DNA from: Planobispora rosea
GTDB lineage: Bacteria; Actinomycetota; Actinomycetes; Streptosporangiales; Streptosporangiaceae
DNA: 64,000 nucleotides
Assembly: GCF_014648175.1 (NCBI RefSeq)
Contig: NZ_BMQP01000029.1
Coordinates: forward strand, 32,377 to 96,376
Direction: 5' to 3'
In this document: piece by piece, positions 1 through 8,004 of the stretch
How the letters are laid out: every line of letters begins with the position of its first letter
Position numbering within the stretch: the first letter of the stretch is position 1
Notes under the pieces: generated by a model
The model's database searches: none
What the model was told of the DNA's origin: nothing
What the model saw: the letters and a program-made list of their open reading frames with translations, nothing else
Translations under genes and position numbers: made by a program

Positions 1-134
1 TCGGCGATGATCGTCACATTTCGGATCCTATGACGTTATCTCGGGCGAGGACGTTCCTGTGACCGGACGCGGCGTCGCCCCCCGGTGGATGCCCCGGCGT
101 CCCGCCGTACGCGCCCTGCCACAATCCCTGTTTT

Positions 135-740
135 ATGAGCATTTCCGAGGAACTTCATGTCATCGGGCGTCCCCTGCTCGACGCCCAGCTCGCCCACCCG
201 ACGGTCATGGGCATCGCCAGGGGCGATCTGGCCGAGCCGGTGTTCCGGTCGTGGCTGGAGCAGGACTACCTGTACCTCCTGGACTACGTCCGGGTGTTCT
301 CCCGGCTCGCCTGGCAGGCGCCCGACGAGCACCTCGGCGACCTGGTGGACCTGGCGCACTCCACCTTCCACGAGGAGCTGAAGCTGCACCGGTCCATGTC
401 GGCGGAGTTCGGCGCCGACCTCGACGGTGCGGTGAAGGGGCCCGCGTGCGCCGCCTACACCTCGTTCCTGCTGGACGCGGCGGCGGACTACGCCGGTGGG
501 CTGGCCGCGCTCTATCCCTGCATGTGGGGCTACTCCATGCTCGGCCGGACCCTGGCGGAGAACCCTCCGGCGGAGCCGCGCTACCGGGCCTGGGTGGACA
601 CCTACGCCGATCCCGCCTTCACCGCGCTGACCGAGCGCGTCGCGGCGATGCTCGACGAGGTGGAGATCGCCCCGGAGCGGGCGAAGCAGCTGTTCACCGA
701 GGGGATGGCCCACGAACTGGCCTTCTGGGACGTGCCCTGA
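135..740 (+). CDS. tenA: TenA family thiaminase II / aminopyrimidine aminohydrolase
   Basis: 201 aa, the usual TenA length. TenA-type enzymes hydrolyse aminopyrimidine breakdown products of thiamine to hydroxymethylpyrimidine (HMP) for salvage in the cytoplasm. Visible pocket residues match Bacillus TenA numbering closely: D44, Y47 and Y51 in the EQDYLYLLDY segment, the likely nucleophile C129 in YPCMWGY, and a C-terminal glutamate in FTEGMAHELAFW. The ATG has no clear Shine-Dalgarno; CACAAT a short way upstream could be a -10 of a leaderless or nearly leaderless transcript. An HMP transporter behind a TPP riboswitch lies 1.5 kb downstream, supporting a thiamine salvage role. The family assignment is firm; the exact substrate is inferred. 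Confidence 0.9.
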   Translation: MSISEELHVIGRPLLDAQLAHPTVMGIARGDLAEPVFRSWLEQDYLYLLDYVRVFSRLAWQAPDEHLGDLVDLAHSTFHEELKLHRSMSAEFGADLDGAVKGPACAAYTSFLLDAAADYAGGLAALYPCMWGYSMLGRTLAENPPAEPRYRAWVDTYADPAFTALTERVAAMLDEVEIAPERAKQLFTEGMAHELAFWDVP

Positions 741-819
741 CCTTCTTCCCGCCGACCTCCCGTCCGGACCGTCACCGGGCCTGTGCCCGTACGGTCACCG
801 GGCCCCCGCACCCATGCGG

Positions 820-1194
820 TCACTGGGCCCACGGCGGCAGGATCGTCTGGCCGCCGAGGGTGGCCTTGATCCCGGCCGAGGTGCAGACGGTGGCGGTGGC
901 CGGCTCGGTCGCGGAGCCGTTGCGGATCGAGAACGGGGTGTGCGGCGGGAGGATCAGCGCGTCGCCCGCCCCGATCGTGTGCTCCACGCCGCCGACCACC
1001 CCCACGATCCGTCCCGACAGGGCGATGAACACCTCTTCGCGGTCGACGGTGTGCTCCTTGCCGGACGAGCCCGGTGCCATCTCGATCGACCAGACGGCCA
1101 GCTCGGAGGAGCCGCGGGAGGGTACGGCGAGCGAACGGAAGGTGATGCCGTCAAGCTCGAAGACGGGGGCGTCGGCGAGGTTCGCGATGGTCAT
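820..1194 (-). CDS. small cupin-domain protein
   Basis: 124 aa single-domain cupin. Cupin motif 1 is seen around KEHTVDREEVFIALSG and motif 2 around PPHTPFSIRN, which supply His/Glu metal ligands in the family. The start at 1194 (MTIANLADAP) is chosen because AGGAGA lies 4 nt upstream; an in-frame start at 1215 has no such site and would overlap the putative operator. It is transcribed divergently from a MarR regulator, and the 100-bp space between them carries repeated sites, so it is probably the regulator's target. Substrate unknown; it could be a metal-dependent dioxygenase, isomerase or a sensor protein. Confidence 0.85.
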   Translation of the reverse strand: MTIANLADAPVFELDGITFRSLAVPSRGSSELAVWSIEMAPGSSGKEHTVDREEVFIALSGRIVGVVGGVEHTIGAGDALILPPHTPFSIRNGSATEPATATVCTSAGIKATLGGQTILPPWAQ

Positions 1195-1210
1195 GCTGTC
1201 TCCTAAAATG

Positions 1211-1255
1211 GTCAACCTGATTGACTACCACCGAAACGGTAAACCGGATTGACTA
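1211..1255. promoter_or_regulatory. candidate MarR operator, two direct repeats with inverted half-sites
   Basis: AACCTGATTGACTA at 1214-1227 and AACCGGATTGACTA at 1242-1255 are near-identical copies 28 bp apart. The first lies within an inverted repeat, GTCAA-CCTGA-TTGAC (1211-1225). The sites sit between the divergent cupin and MarR genes, the normal place for an autoregulatory MarR operator. The role is inferred from position and symmetry. Confidence 0.55.
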
Positions 1256-1294
1256 TCTCGTCAACGGCGGGACCGGGAGAGGGAGGAACGACGG

Positions 1295-1756
1295 ATGACG
1301 CGCAGGCGAGGCGAGATCCCGTTGCTGCTGGCCATGACGTACCGGGCGATGACCGAGGCGCTCCACGACCGGATCGCCGCCGAGGGACGGGAACCGCTGC
1401 GCCCCGCGCACGGGTACACCTTCCGGCTGCTGCTCGACCGTGCCGACGTCACCTCGGTCGATCTCGCCGACCACCTCGGCGTCACCAAGCAGGCCGCCTC
1501 CAAGATCGTGGCCGAGCTGGAGGGCTGGGGCTATGTCGAACGCCGCCCGCACCCCACCGACGGCCGTGCCCGGGTTCTGGCCCTGACGGACAAGGGTCAC
1601 GCCTACGTCCGGCACGCCGACGAGATGTGGGCCGAGATCGAGGATCGGTGGGCGGCGGTGATCGGGGCCCGGCGGCTGGATGACATTCACCATGATCTGC
1701 GGGCATATGTGGAGGAAGTCGCAGGCGGACGTGCGGTTTTGCGTCCCGTCTGGTGA
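1295..1756 (+). CDS. MarR family transcriptional regulator
   Basis: 153 aa. The winged helix-turn-helix is visible around residues 50-85 (VDLADHLGVTKQAASKIVAEL), followed by the wing RRPHPTDGRARVLALTDKG typical of MarR proteins, with helical ends for dimerisation. The ATG at 1295 follows GGGAGGAACGACGG, a good ribosome site. It is divergent from the cupin gene across repeated operator-like sites and probably represses both. The ligand cannot be read from the sequence. Confidence 0.9.
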   Translation: MTRRRGEIPLLLAMTYRAMTEALHDRIAAEGREPLRPAHGYTFRLLLDRADVTSVDLADHLGVTKQAASKIVAELEGWGYVERRPHPTDGRARVLALTDKGHAYVRHADEMWAEIEDRWAAVIGARRLDDIHHDLRAYVEEVAGGRAVLRPVW

Positions 1757-1777
1757 CGGGCTTGGGACAATGGAGCC

Positions 1778-2101
1778 ATGACTGTTCCCGAAGTCGATGC
1801 ACACTCCGTACCCGCCGACGCTCTCCTGCTCGATGTGCGGGAGGACGACGAATGGCACGCCGGGCACGCGCCCGAAGCCGTCCACATCCCGCTGGGCGAG
1901 CTGCAGACCCGTGTCACCGAGCTGCCCGCGGGCAAGACCGTCTACGTGGTCTGCCGGGTGGGCGGCCGGTCCGCGCACGCCGCGGCCTGGCTGAACGCCG
2001 TCGGATACGAGGCGATCAACGTGGGCGGAGGGATGCAGTCCTGGGCCTTCGCGGGCCGTCCCATGGTGAGCGAGACCGGGCAGGAGCCGTTCGTCGCCTA
2101 G
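1778..2101 (+). CDS. rhodanese-like domain protein
   Basis: 107 aa single rhodanese domain. The active-site loop CRVGGRS carries the sulfur-accepting Cys59; LLLDVREDDEWHAGH and the HIPLGEL segment are the other family signatures. Such small cytoplasmic proteins carry persulfide sulfur and are often thiosulfate sulfurtransferases or sulfur donors. It starts 22 bp after the MarR gene and could be co-transcribed. Thiamine thiazole synthesis also needs persulfide sulfur, but a link to the nearby thiamine genes is only speculation. Confidence 0.88.
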   Translation: MTVPEVDAHSVPADALLLDVREDDEWHAGHAPEAVHIPLGELQTRVTELPAGKTVYVVCRVGGRSAHAAAWLNAVGYEAINVGGGMQSWAFAGRPMVSETGQEPFVA

Positions 2102-2180
2102 GGGGGCGCGCCGGATACCCCTGACCGGGCATATGCGACAGAGGGGGTGGATGGCATACTGCTCGGCGAAAGATGCCTAC

Positions 2181-2297
2181 CGCGGGAGCTCGGGCGTGAC
2201 CGGGCTGAGAGGGCGGAACTACGCAGAGGGCCTGACCGGGCCCTCCGGCGCGCCGCCGACCGCATGAACCTGTCCGGGTAATGCCGGCGTAGGGAGC
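2181..2297 (+). promoter_or_regulatory. TPP riboswitch (THI element)
   Basis: The conserved blocks of the thiamine pyrophosphate aptamer are present in order: CGGGAGCTCGGGCG, the CTGAGAGGG motif, then CATGAACCTGTCCGGGTAATG followed by CCGGCGTAGGGA. The last block contains AGGGAG, which is also the ribosome site of the transporter gene 6 nt downstream. This suggests control of translation initiation by sequestration, the usual mode in high-GC actinobacteria. No separate terminator is seen. Confidence 0.92.
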
Positions 2298-2302
2298 GTG
2301 TG

Positions 2303-3661
2303 ATGACGTCCGACGTCACTGTGTCCGAGCATGACGCGTCCAAGCATGCCGAAGCCCCCCTCACCCTCGACGAGGCTCCGCCGAAGACGCTCGGCGTGCT
2401 CGACCAGGGCGCCCTCTGGGCCAACCTCGGCGTCAGCCTGCTCGGGTTCTCCGGCGCGCTGGCGCTTATCGATCCGCTGAAGAACCGGCCCCTGAGCTTC
2501 CTGGCCGCGATCGCCGCGGCCGTCGTCGGCAGCGTCATCGGCACCGCGATGGTCGCTCTGGCGGCGATTCCCGGCCAGCGGACCGGTGCCCCGGCGATGG
2601 TGCTGCTCCGGGGGCTGTTCGGGGCCAAACTGTCCTACGTCCCGACCGTGCTCAACATCATCCAGATGCTGGGCTGGGGGGCGTTCGAGCTCTGGGTCAT
2701 CGCCCAAGGCGCCCAGGCCATCGCCGGCTCCTTCGGGGTCGAGGTGCCCTACGCCGTCTGGGTGATCCTCGGCGGTGTGATCACCACCGCGCTGACCATC
2801 CGCCCGCTGGGCGCGGTCCGGCTGCTCCGCCGCTACGTCACGGTGGGTGTGATCATCTCGATGGTCTGGTTCGCCGTCGAGCTGTTCAGCCGCGAGCCGT
2901 CGGTCAGCACGGGCACATGGGAGGCGTTCGCCCCCTCCGTCGACTACGTGATCGCGCTCTCGGTCTCGTGGGTGCCCGTCGCGGCGGACTTCGCCCGGTT
3001 CTCCCGCTCCGGAAGGGCCGCCTTCGCCGGTGTGGTCGGCGGCTACACGATCGCTCAGGTGGCCTGCCTGACGCTGGGCATCGCCGCGCTCGCGCTGGTC
3101 GGCAACGACCCGAACAGGGTGTGGGAACCGTTCGTGGCGGCCTCGCTCGGCTGGCTGTTCTTCGGAATCCTGGTGCTGCGCGAGACCGACCAGTCGTTCG
3201 TCAACGTCTACTCCACCGCGATGTCCCTGCAGAACCTGCTGCCCCGGCTGGACCGCCGGATCATCTCCGCCGGGACCGGCGTGGTGGTCACCCTGATGGC
3301 GATCTTCGTCAATGCCGACACCTACACCGCCTTCCTCGGCCTGATCGGCGCCGTCTTCGTCCCGATGTTCGCCGTCCTGGCGGTGGACTACTTCCTGCTC
3401 GGCGGAGCACGTCGCTGGGACACCTCGGAGAACGCGCCCTCCCGCTGGCTCATGGTCGTGCCGTGGGTGCTCGGCTTCGCGACCTGGTGGATGCTCGCCG
3501 CGCTGCCGGCCGCCGACGAACTGGGATGGTGGACCGGCTTCTGGACCGACGCCCGTGAACTGACCGGGTTCGTCCCGCAGCCGTGGATGAGCGCGGCCGT
3601 CGGCGCGTTCCTCGTCTCCGGCCTGGTCACCTTCGCCGTGGGCGGACTGCGCCGCCGCTGA
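2303..3661 (+). CDS. cytX: NCS1 family permease, probable hydroxymethylpyrimidine transporter (CytX-like)
   Basis: 452 aa membrane protein with about 12 hydrophobic segments, of the cytosine/purine permease (NCS1) family: a long N-terminal tail ending LGVLDQGALWANLGVSLLGFSGALAL, then the family pattern of helices. NCS1 members preceded by TPP riboswitches are classed as CytX, importers of the thiamine pyrimidine HMP or related pyrimidines. ATG 2303 is preferred over GTG 2300 because AGGGAG lies at the right distance. With TenA this gives local uptake and salvage of the pyrimidine moiety, shut off when TPP is plentiful. Substrate is inferred from the riboswitch. Confidence 0.87.
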   Translation: MTSDVTVSEHDASKHAEAPLTLDEAPPKTLGVLDQGALWANLGVSLLGFSGALALIDPLKNRPLSFLAAIAAAVVGSVIGTAMVALAAIPGQRTGAPAMVLLRGLFGAKLSYVPTVLNIIQMLGWGAFELWVIAQGAQAIAGSFGVEVPYAVWVILGGVITTALTIRPLGAVRLLRRYVTVGVIISMVWFAVELFSREPSVSTGTWEAFAPSVDYVIALSVSWVPVAADFARFSRSGRAAFAGVVGGYTIAQVACLTLGIAALALVGNDPNRVWEPFVAASLGWLFFGILVLRETDQSFVNVYSTAMSLQNLLPRLDRRIISAGTGVVVTLMAIFVNADTYTAFLGLIGAVFVPMFAVLAVDYFLLGGARRWDTSENAPSRWLMVVPWVLGFATWWMLAALPAADELGWWTGFWTDARELTGFVPQPWMSAAVGAFLVSGLVTFAVGGLRRR

Positions 3662-3682
3662 CCGGCGACGGCTCGCGGAGGC

Positions 3683-4270
3683 TCACGGCGCGATCGGGTT
3701 TCCCTGGATCCCCTCGATCCGGAAGAGCCGTTCCTTCGCGGTCGTACCGCCCGCGTAGCCGCCCAGGACGGTCTCGTTCTCCACCACCCGGTGGCAGGGC
3801 ACGATCACGCACACCGGATTGCCGCCGAGCGCGTTGCCGACCGCCCGCAGCGCCCGCGGCCGGCCGATCCGCTCGGCGATCAGGTGGTAGGTGGTCACCG
3901 TCCCGTACGGCACCGCCATCATCATCTGCAGTACGGTCCTGGCGAACGGGGTGGCGAGCTGGAGGTCCACCGGGGTGGTGAACGCGCGGAGCCGGCCGGA
4001 GAAGTAGGCGTCCAGTTCCCGGCGGACCGGGTCGAGCCGACGGGGGTCGGCGCCGATGAACGTGCTGACGTTCCTGCTCACGCGCTCGAAGACGAGGTTC
4101 TCGTCCTCGTAGCTGCAGGACACCACGCCCCGTCCCGTCACGGCGAGGATCAGCCTGCCCACGGGGCCGTCGTGGGTGCCGAACGCGATGTCGGGATGCC
4201 GGTCCCCGACGTAGGTGGGCGAGGTCACCCGTAGCAGTGCGTCGAGATCGCCGGATGACCCGGATGCCAT
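3683..4270 (-). CDS. ogt: methylated-DNA--[protein]-cysteine S-methyltransferase
   Basis: 195 aa suicide repair protein that takes the alkyl group from O6-alkylguanine onto its own cysteine. The active site PCHRVV contains Cys159; the preceding asparagine hinge (GNALGGNPVC) and the helix-turn-helix region ATPFARTVLQMMMAVPYGTVTTYHLIAE (quoted in part as the family hallmark) are present. The N-terminal domain is ordinary Ogt/MGMT type without an Ada activator domain. It is convergent with the transporter, 21 bp from its stop. GGGTGGGG upstream of the ATG serves as ribosome site. Confidence 0.93.
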   Translation of the reverse strand: MASGSSGDLDALLRVTSPTYVGDRHPDIAFGTHDGPVGRLILAVTGRGVVSCSYEDENLVFERVSRNVSTFIGADPRRLDPVRRELDAYFSGRLRAFTTPVDLQLATPFARTVLQMMMAVPYGTVTTYHLIAERIGRPRALRAVGNALGGNPVCVIVPCHRVVENETVLGGYAGGTTAKERLFRIEGIQGNPIAP

Positions 4271-4408
4271 ATCCCCACCCTTTCGCGTCCAGGTGTGTGG
4301 TGCCCGCAGCGTATCGGACGGACCGGCCTGGAGACCGTCGGCGCATGCAGGACGAAAGTGCCAAGATCAGGCCGATCGAGGCGGCAAGATGGATATGTGC
4401 GTGATGAC

Positions 4409-6328
4409 ATGATCGCTATAAGTGATGACGTCGTCGGTCGGGCGATCGTGGCCGGCTCCCCCAACGCGGTTGTCGCCCTCGATCACGACCAGGCGGTCCT
4501 CGCGTGGAATCCCGCCGCCGAGCGGCTGTTCGGCTGGTCCGCCGAGGAGGCCGTCGGCCGCCGCGTGCCGATGGTCCCCGACGAGCTCACCGCCGAGCAC
4601 AACGCGGTCCTGGAACGGGTCCGGACGGGGGGCCAGGTCTCGTTGCGCACCAAGAGGTTCCGGCGCGACGGCACGCTGCTCGACGTCCGCATGGACGCCG
4701 GGGCGCTCTGCTCGGAGACCGGGGTCCTGCTCGGCTACGTCAACCTGTACCACCTGGCCCAGGACGACGAGACCGCCAGCGACAAGGTCCTGCGCCGGGC
4801 GCAGCTCGTCCGCAGGCTGACCGACGTGGTCGCCGACATCAACGCCGAGCTGGAGCTGCCCACGGTGCTCGACCGGATCGCCGCCAGCCTCACCGAGCTG
4901 ACCGGCGCCGACGCGGGCGGGTTCGTGCTCATCGAGGGGGACCGGCTCCGCCTCATGGCCTGCCACAGGCTCCCCGACGAATTGCGCGGCTCGACCACCG
5001 ACCTGCGCACCAGTCTGGTGGGCAAGCTCCTGCGGGCCGGCCGGACCGTGATGCTGGAGACCGGTGACCAGGCCCGGCTGGACGAGCTGGTCTGGTCGTG
5101 GCTGCCCGGTCTGCACACCATCGCGCTCGGCGTGGCGGCGGTGGGCGGCCGGCCGTACGGCGCGCTCTACGCCCTGTTCGCCAACCGCAAGGCCGGCCAC
5201 GTCGAGCTGGAGCTGCTCGAACTCCTCGCCGGGCACGCCGGGATCGCCGTCGGCAACGCCATGGCCTACCAGGAGGCCGTACGGCAGCGCGCCCACGAGC
5301 GCGCGGTGTTCGACGCCAGCGCCGACGGCATCGCGGTCCTCGACAACATGGGACGCGTCATCCAGTGGAACCCGGCCGCCGCCGAGCTGACCGGCTTCCA
5401 CGCGGCCGAGGTGATCGGCGAGCCGCCGCCGTTCCCGTTGCCCGCGCCGGGGGACAAGCTCACCTACCAGCTGCCCTCGGGCATCTGGCTGGACGTGCTC
5501 CGCGCGGAGATCGAGGAGACCGGCGAGATCGTGATCGACTTCCGCGACGTGACCCGGGCCAAGGAACTGGAGGAGGCCAAGGACCTGTTCCTGGCCACCA
5601 CCAGTCACGAGCTGCGCACCCCGATCACCGTGGTCCGGGGCTTCGCGGGCATGCTCGACGCCCGTTGGGACGGCCTGTCCGACACCGAGCGCCGGTCCGC
5701 CGTGCACACCATCGCCGAGCGGGCGCGCTCCCTCGGCCAGCTCATGGACCACCTGCTGCTGGGCTCGCGCGCCGGAGCCGGAAAGATCGTTCTGACCATC
5801 GAGACGTTCGACCTCGGAGAACTGATCAAGACCGCCACGCTGGGCCTGCCGGTCCTGTCGGAGGTTCACCGGGTCGAGGTGAACGTCCCCGACGACCTGC
5901 CCAAGGTCCGCGGTGACGCTCTCGCCACCGACATCGTGCTGGGCCAGCTCCTGGAGAACGCGTTCAAGTACTCGCCGGACGGCGGCATGATCAGGGTCGA
6001 GGCGTGGCCGGACCGCGACCGGGTCGTCGTGGTCGTCGACGACGAGGGGGTGGGCATCGCCCCGGCCGACCGGGAGCGCGTCTTCGAGCGCTTCGTCCAG
6101 GCCGAGAGCGGTGACCGCCGCCGGTTCGGCGGGGTCGGTCTCGGCCTCTACATCGTGCGCAGCCTCGCCCGCGCCCAGGGCGGGGACGTGGCGGCCTATC
6201 CGCGGCCGGGCGGCGGCACCCGGATGCGCCTGGAGCTGGGAAGGGCCGACGCGCCGGGCACCCCGGAGCCGTGCCCGGGAGGAGCCGACACGCCAGGCTC
6301 CCCTCAGGTCGTGCCTGACACTCCCTAG
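4409..6328 (+). CDS. PAS-GAF-PAS sensor histidine kinase
   Basis: 639 aa soluble kinase without membrane segments. PAS 1 covers about residues 12-120 (AIVAGSPNAVVALDHDQ), GAF about 150-290, PAS 2 about 300-400, then HisKA with SHELRTP (His400) and an HATPase with N box (LLENAFKYSPDGG), G1 (DDEGVGIA) and G2 (GGVGLGLYIV). The start is uncertain: ATG 4409 begins the conserved part, GTG 4397 is also in frame, and neither has a strong ribosome site. No response regulator is adjacent; the next gene encodes an RsbW-like ATPase, so it may feed a partner-switch or an orphan regulator. The two cytoplasmic sensor modules suggest an internal signal such as redox state or a small ligand. Confidence 0.9.
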   Translation: MIAISDDVVGRAIVAGSPNAVVALDHDQAVLAWNPAAERLFGWSAEEAVGRRVPMVPDELTAEHNAVLERVRTGGQVSLRTKRFRRDGTLLDVRMDAGALCSETGVLLGYVNLYHLAQDDETASDKVLRRAQLVRRLTDVVADINAELELPTVLDRIAASLTELTGADAGGFVLIEGDRLRLMACHRLPDELRGSTTDLRTSLVGKLLRAGRTVMLETGDQARLDELVWSWLPGLHTIALGVAAVGGRPYGALYALFANRKAGHVELELLELLAGHAGIAVGNAMAYQEAVRQRAHERAVFDASADGIAVLDNMGRVIQWNPAAAELTGFHAAEVIGEPPPFPLPAPGDKLTYQLPSGIWLDVLRAEIEETGEIVIDFRDVTRAKELEEAKDLFLATTSHELRTPITVVRGFAGMLDARWDGLSDTERRSAVHTIAERARSLGQLMDHLLLGSRAGAGKIVLTIETFDLGELIKTATLGLPVLSEVHRVEVNVPDDLPKVRGDALATDIVLGQLLENAFKYSPDGGMIRVEAWPDRDRVVVVVDDEGVGIAPADRERVFERFVQAESGDRRRFGGVGLGLYIVRSLARAQGGDVAAYPRPGGGTRMRLELGRADAPGTPEPCPGGADTPGSPQVVPDTP

Positions 6329-6548
6329 CCGCTCCGGCGCGTCGGGCCGGTAACGGGCCGGTAACGGCAGAACTGATCTATCGTCCAATGTGCACAAGCT
6401 GTGATCGCGTCGCGGTTTCCGCAATCGGGTAACGGGGCATTTCGGTCGTATCTGGGGTGTCTTCTCAGAGCCCGTCGTGGAGCCTGCTCCGTCCGCAGCA
6501 GGAAGTGGGTTCCGCAGCAGGCTCGCGAGGGGAACAGGGATACGGGGG

Positions 6549-6998
6549 GTGAGTCCGTCGAGCGTCGTGTTGTTGCCGTATGCGCCGTCCAGCGTCGCCG
6601 TCGCACGCCAATGCCTCAGCGCTGACCTGCACGAATGGGGCGTCTATGAGACAGCGATCGACGACGCCGTGCTGGTGGTGAGCGAGCTGCTGAGCAACGC
6701 GCTCCGGCACGCGCACCCGCTGCCGTGCGGGCAGGTCAGAGTGGCATGGCGCTGGACCGATGGGCATGTCGAGGTAGCGGTGAGTGACGGAGGTGCCGCG
6801 ACCGAGCCACGGGCCGGGCGAGCCCCGCTCTCCTCGTTAGGGGGCCGGGGGCTGGGCATCGTCGAATACCTGGCGGACCGATGGGGCGTCAGGCACGACG
6901 GGGAGGTCACCACCGTCTGGGCGGTGGTCACGGCCCTCAACCCGGCGATGAACGGGCATGTCCCCGTTCCCGAGCCCGTCGTGCAGGAGTGCATCTGA
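6549..6998 (+). CDS. RsbW-like ATP-binding protein (anti-sigma factor type HATPase)
   Basis: 149 aa GHKL ATPase domain alone. The N box is SELLSNALRHAHP and the G1/G2 regions are VSDGG and GGRGLGIVEYLADRWGV, the pattern of actinobacterial RsbW/SpoIIAB-like anti-sigma kinases. Conserved sequence begins LLPYAPSSVAVARQCL, so GTG 6549 behind a G-rich stretch is preferred to an ATG 72 bp upstream. It probably phosphorylates a STAS protein or binds a sigma factor; a STAS gene is 3 kb downstream. The partner cannot be fixed from sequence. Confidence 0.85.
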   Translation: MSPSSVVLLPYAPSSVAVARQCLSADLHEWGVYETAIDDAVLVVSELLSNALRHAHPLPCGQVRVAWRWTDGHVEVAVSDGGAATEPRAGRAPLSSLGGRGLGIVEYLADRWGVRHDGEVTTVWAVVTALNPAMNGHVPVPEPVVQECI

Positions 6999-7015
6999 CG
7001 GGCCCGGGGGAACGG

Positions 7016-7192
7016 TCACTTGGCGGACTTGGAGAACTTCGCCGCGGCGGTCACCGTCAGCACGACCAGGAACGCCACGACCGCCAGCACGAACAGGAAC
7101 TTGAGCAGTCCGAACAGCGCGGGGAGCACGAGCCCGAACACCACGTAAAGCGCGAGGATGCCGCCGAGGACTGCCATCACGATACGACCCAT
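7016..7192 (-). CDS. 58-aa membrane protein
   Basis: Short gene, easily missed because of its length. The translation starts MGRIVMAVLGGILALYVVFG and is almost wholly hydrophobic for about 48 residues (two closely packed membrane segments separated by a single lysine), ending in a basic AAAKFSKSAK tail. GGTGGACGC precedes the ATG. It is convergent with the RsbW-like gene, leaving 17 bp between stops. Reading-frame composition (strong G/C bias in third positions) supports real coding. Function unknown. Confidence 0.72.
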   Translation of the reverse strand: MGRIVMAVLGGILALYVVFGLVLPALFGLLKFLFVLAVVAFLVVLTVTAAAKFSKSAK

Positions 7193-7308
7193 GCGTCCAC
7201 CGTACGCCCAAGGTCGGTCCCGGAGGCGTCCGGGCGCATAACGATCGAGTCTTACGGACCGGTGACGCGGGTCCGGCGGCCGGCCGTACCGCGCCTACCG
7301 TGGAGGGT

Positions 7309-8004
7309 ATGAGCGCGCGGATTCTGGTGGTCGACGACGACCCGACGGTGGCCGAGGTCGTGGCCCGTTATCTCGAACGCGACGGCCACACCGTCGAATG
7401 CGTCGGCGACGGCGCCGAAGCGCTCAGGCGCGCCCTGTCCAACCCCCCCGACCTGCTCGTCCTCGACCTGATGTTGCCCAAGATGGACGGCCTGCAGGTC
7501 TGCCGGAAGCTCAGGGAGCGCTGGCCCGTCCCAGTGATCATGCTGACCGCGCTGGGCGAGGAGATCGACCGGGTCGTCGGCCTGGAGACCGGTGCCGACG
7601 ACTACGTCACCAAGCCGTTCAGCCCTCGCGAGCTGGCCCTGCGGGTGCAGTCGGTGCTGCGGCGGGCGCGCGGCGCCTCGATCCCGGCCGGGACGGGCGT
7701 GCTGCGGGACGGCGAGCTGGTGGTCGACGTGGGCGCCCACGAGGTACGGCTCGGCGACGAGGAGATCATGCTGACCGCCCGGGAGTTCGACCTCCTCGCC
7801 CACCTGATGCGCAACCCCCGCCAGGCCTTCAGCCGCTCCGCCCTGCTCGACCAGGTGTGGGGCTGGTCCTTCGGCGACTCCTCCACGGTGACCGTCCACG
7901 TCCGCCGTCTCCGCGAGAAGATCGAACCCGACCCGACCGTGCCCCGGCGCATCGTCACCGTCTGGGGTGTGGGGTACCGCTACGAACCCCTGGCCGCGAC
8001 ATGA
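7309..8004 (+). CDS. OmpR family response regulator
   Basis: 231 aa. The receiver domain shows acidic pocket D9-D11, phospho-acceptor D53 in LLVLDLMLPKMDG, the switch threonine in MLTALG and the lysine of VTKPF. The C-terminal winged helix is of OmpR/PhoB type (LTAREFDLLAHLMRNPRQAFSR and VTVHVRRLREKIEPDP). ATG 7309 gives the standard start MSARILVVDDD; a GTG 9 nt upstream is possible. Its stop overlaps the kinase start by 4 nt (ATGA), so both are one translationally coupled operon. Confidence 0.95.
   Translation: MSARILVVDDDPTVAEVVARYLERDGHTVECVGDGAEALRRALSNPPDLLVLDLMLPKMDGLQVCRKLRERWPVPVIMLTALGEEIDRVVGLETGADDYVTKPFSPRELALRVQSVLRRARGASIPAGTGVLRDGELVVDVGAHEVRLGDEEIMLTAREFDLLAHLMRNPRQAFSRSALLDQVWGWSFGDSSTVTVHVRRLREKIEPDPTVPRRIVTVWGVGYRYEPLAAT

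Noticed and set aside
4367..6424. 685-aa open frame antisense to the PAS-GAF-PAS kinase
   Set aside because: Codon-mirror composition without motifs; the opposite strand carries all kinase motifs.
7398..8000. Apparent N-terminal extension of the membrane histidine kinase across the response regulator
   Set aside because: This part is the +2 frame of the regulator and is Arg/Pro-rich; the kinase starts at 8001 with an ATGA overlap.
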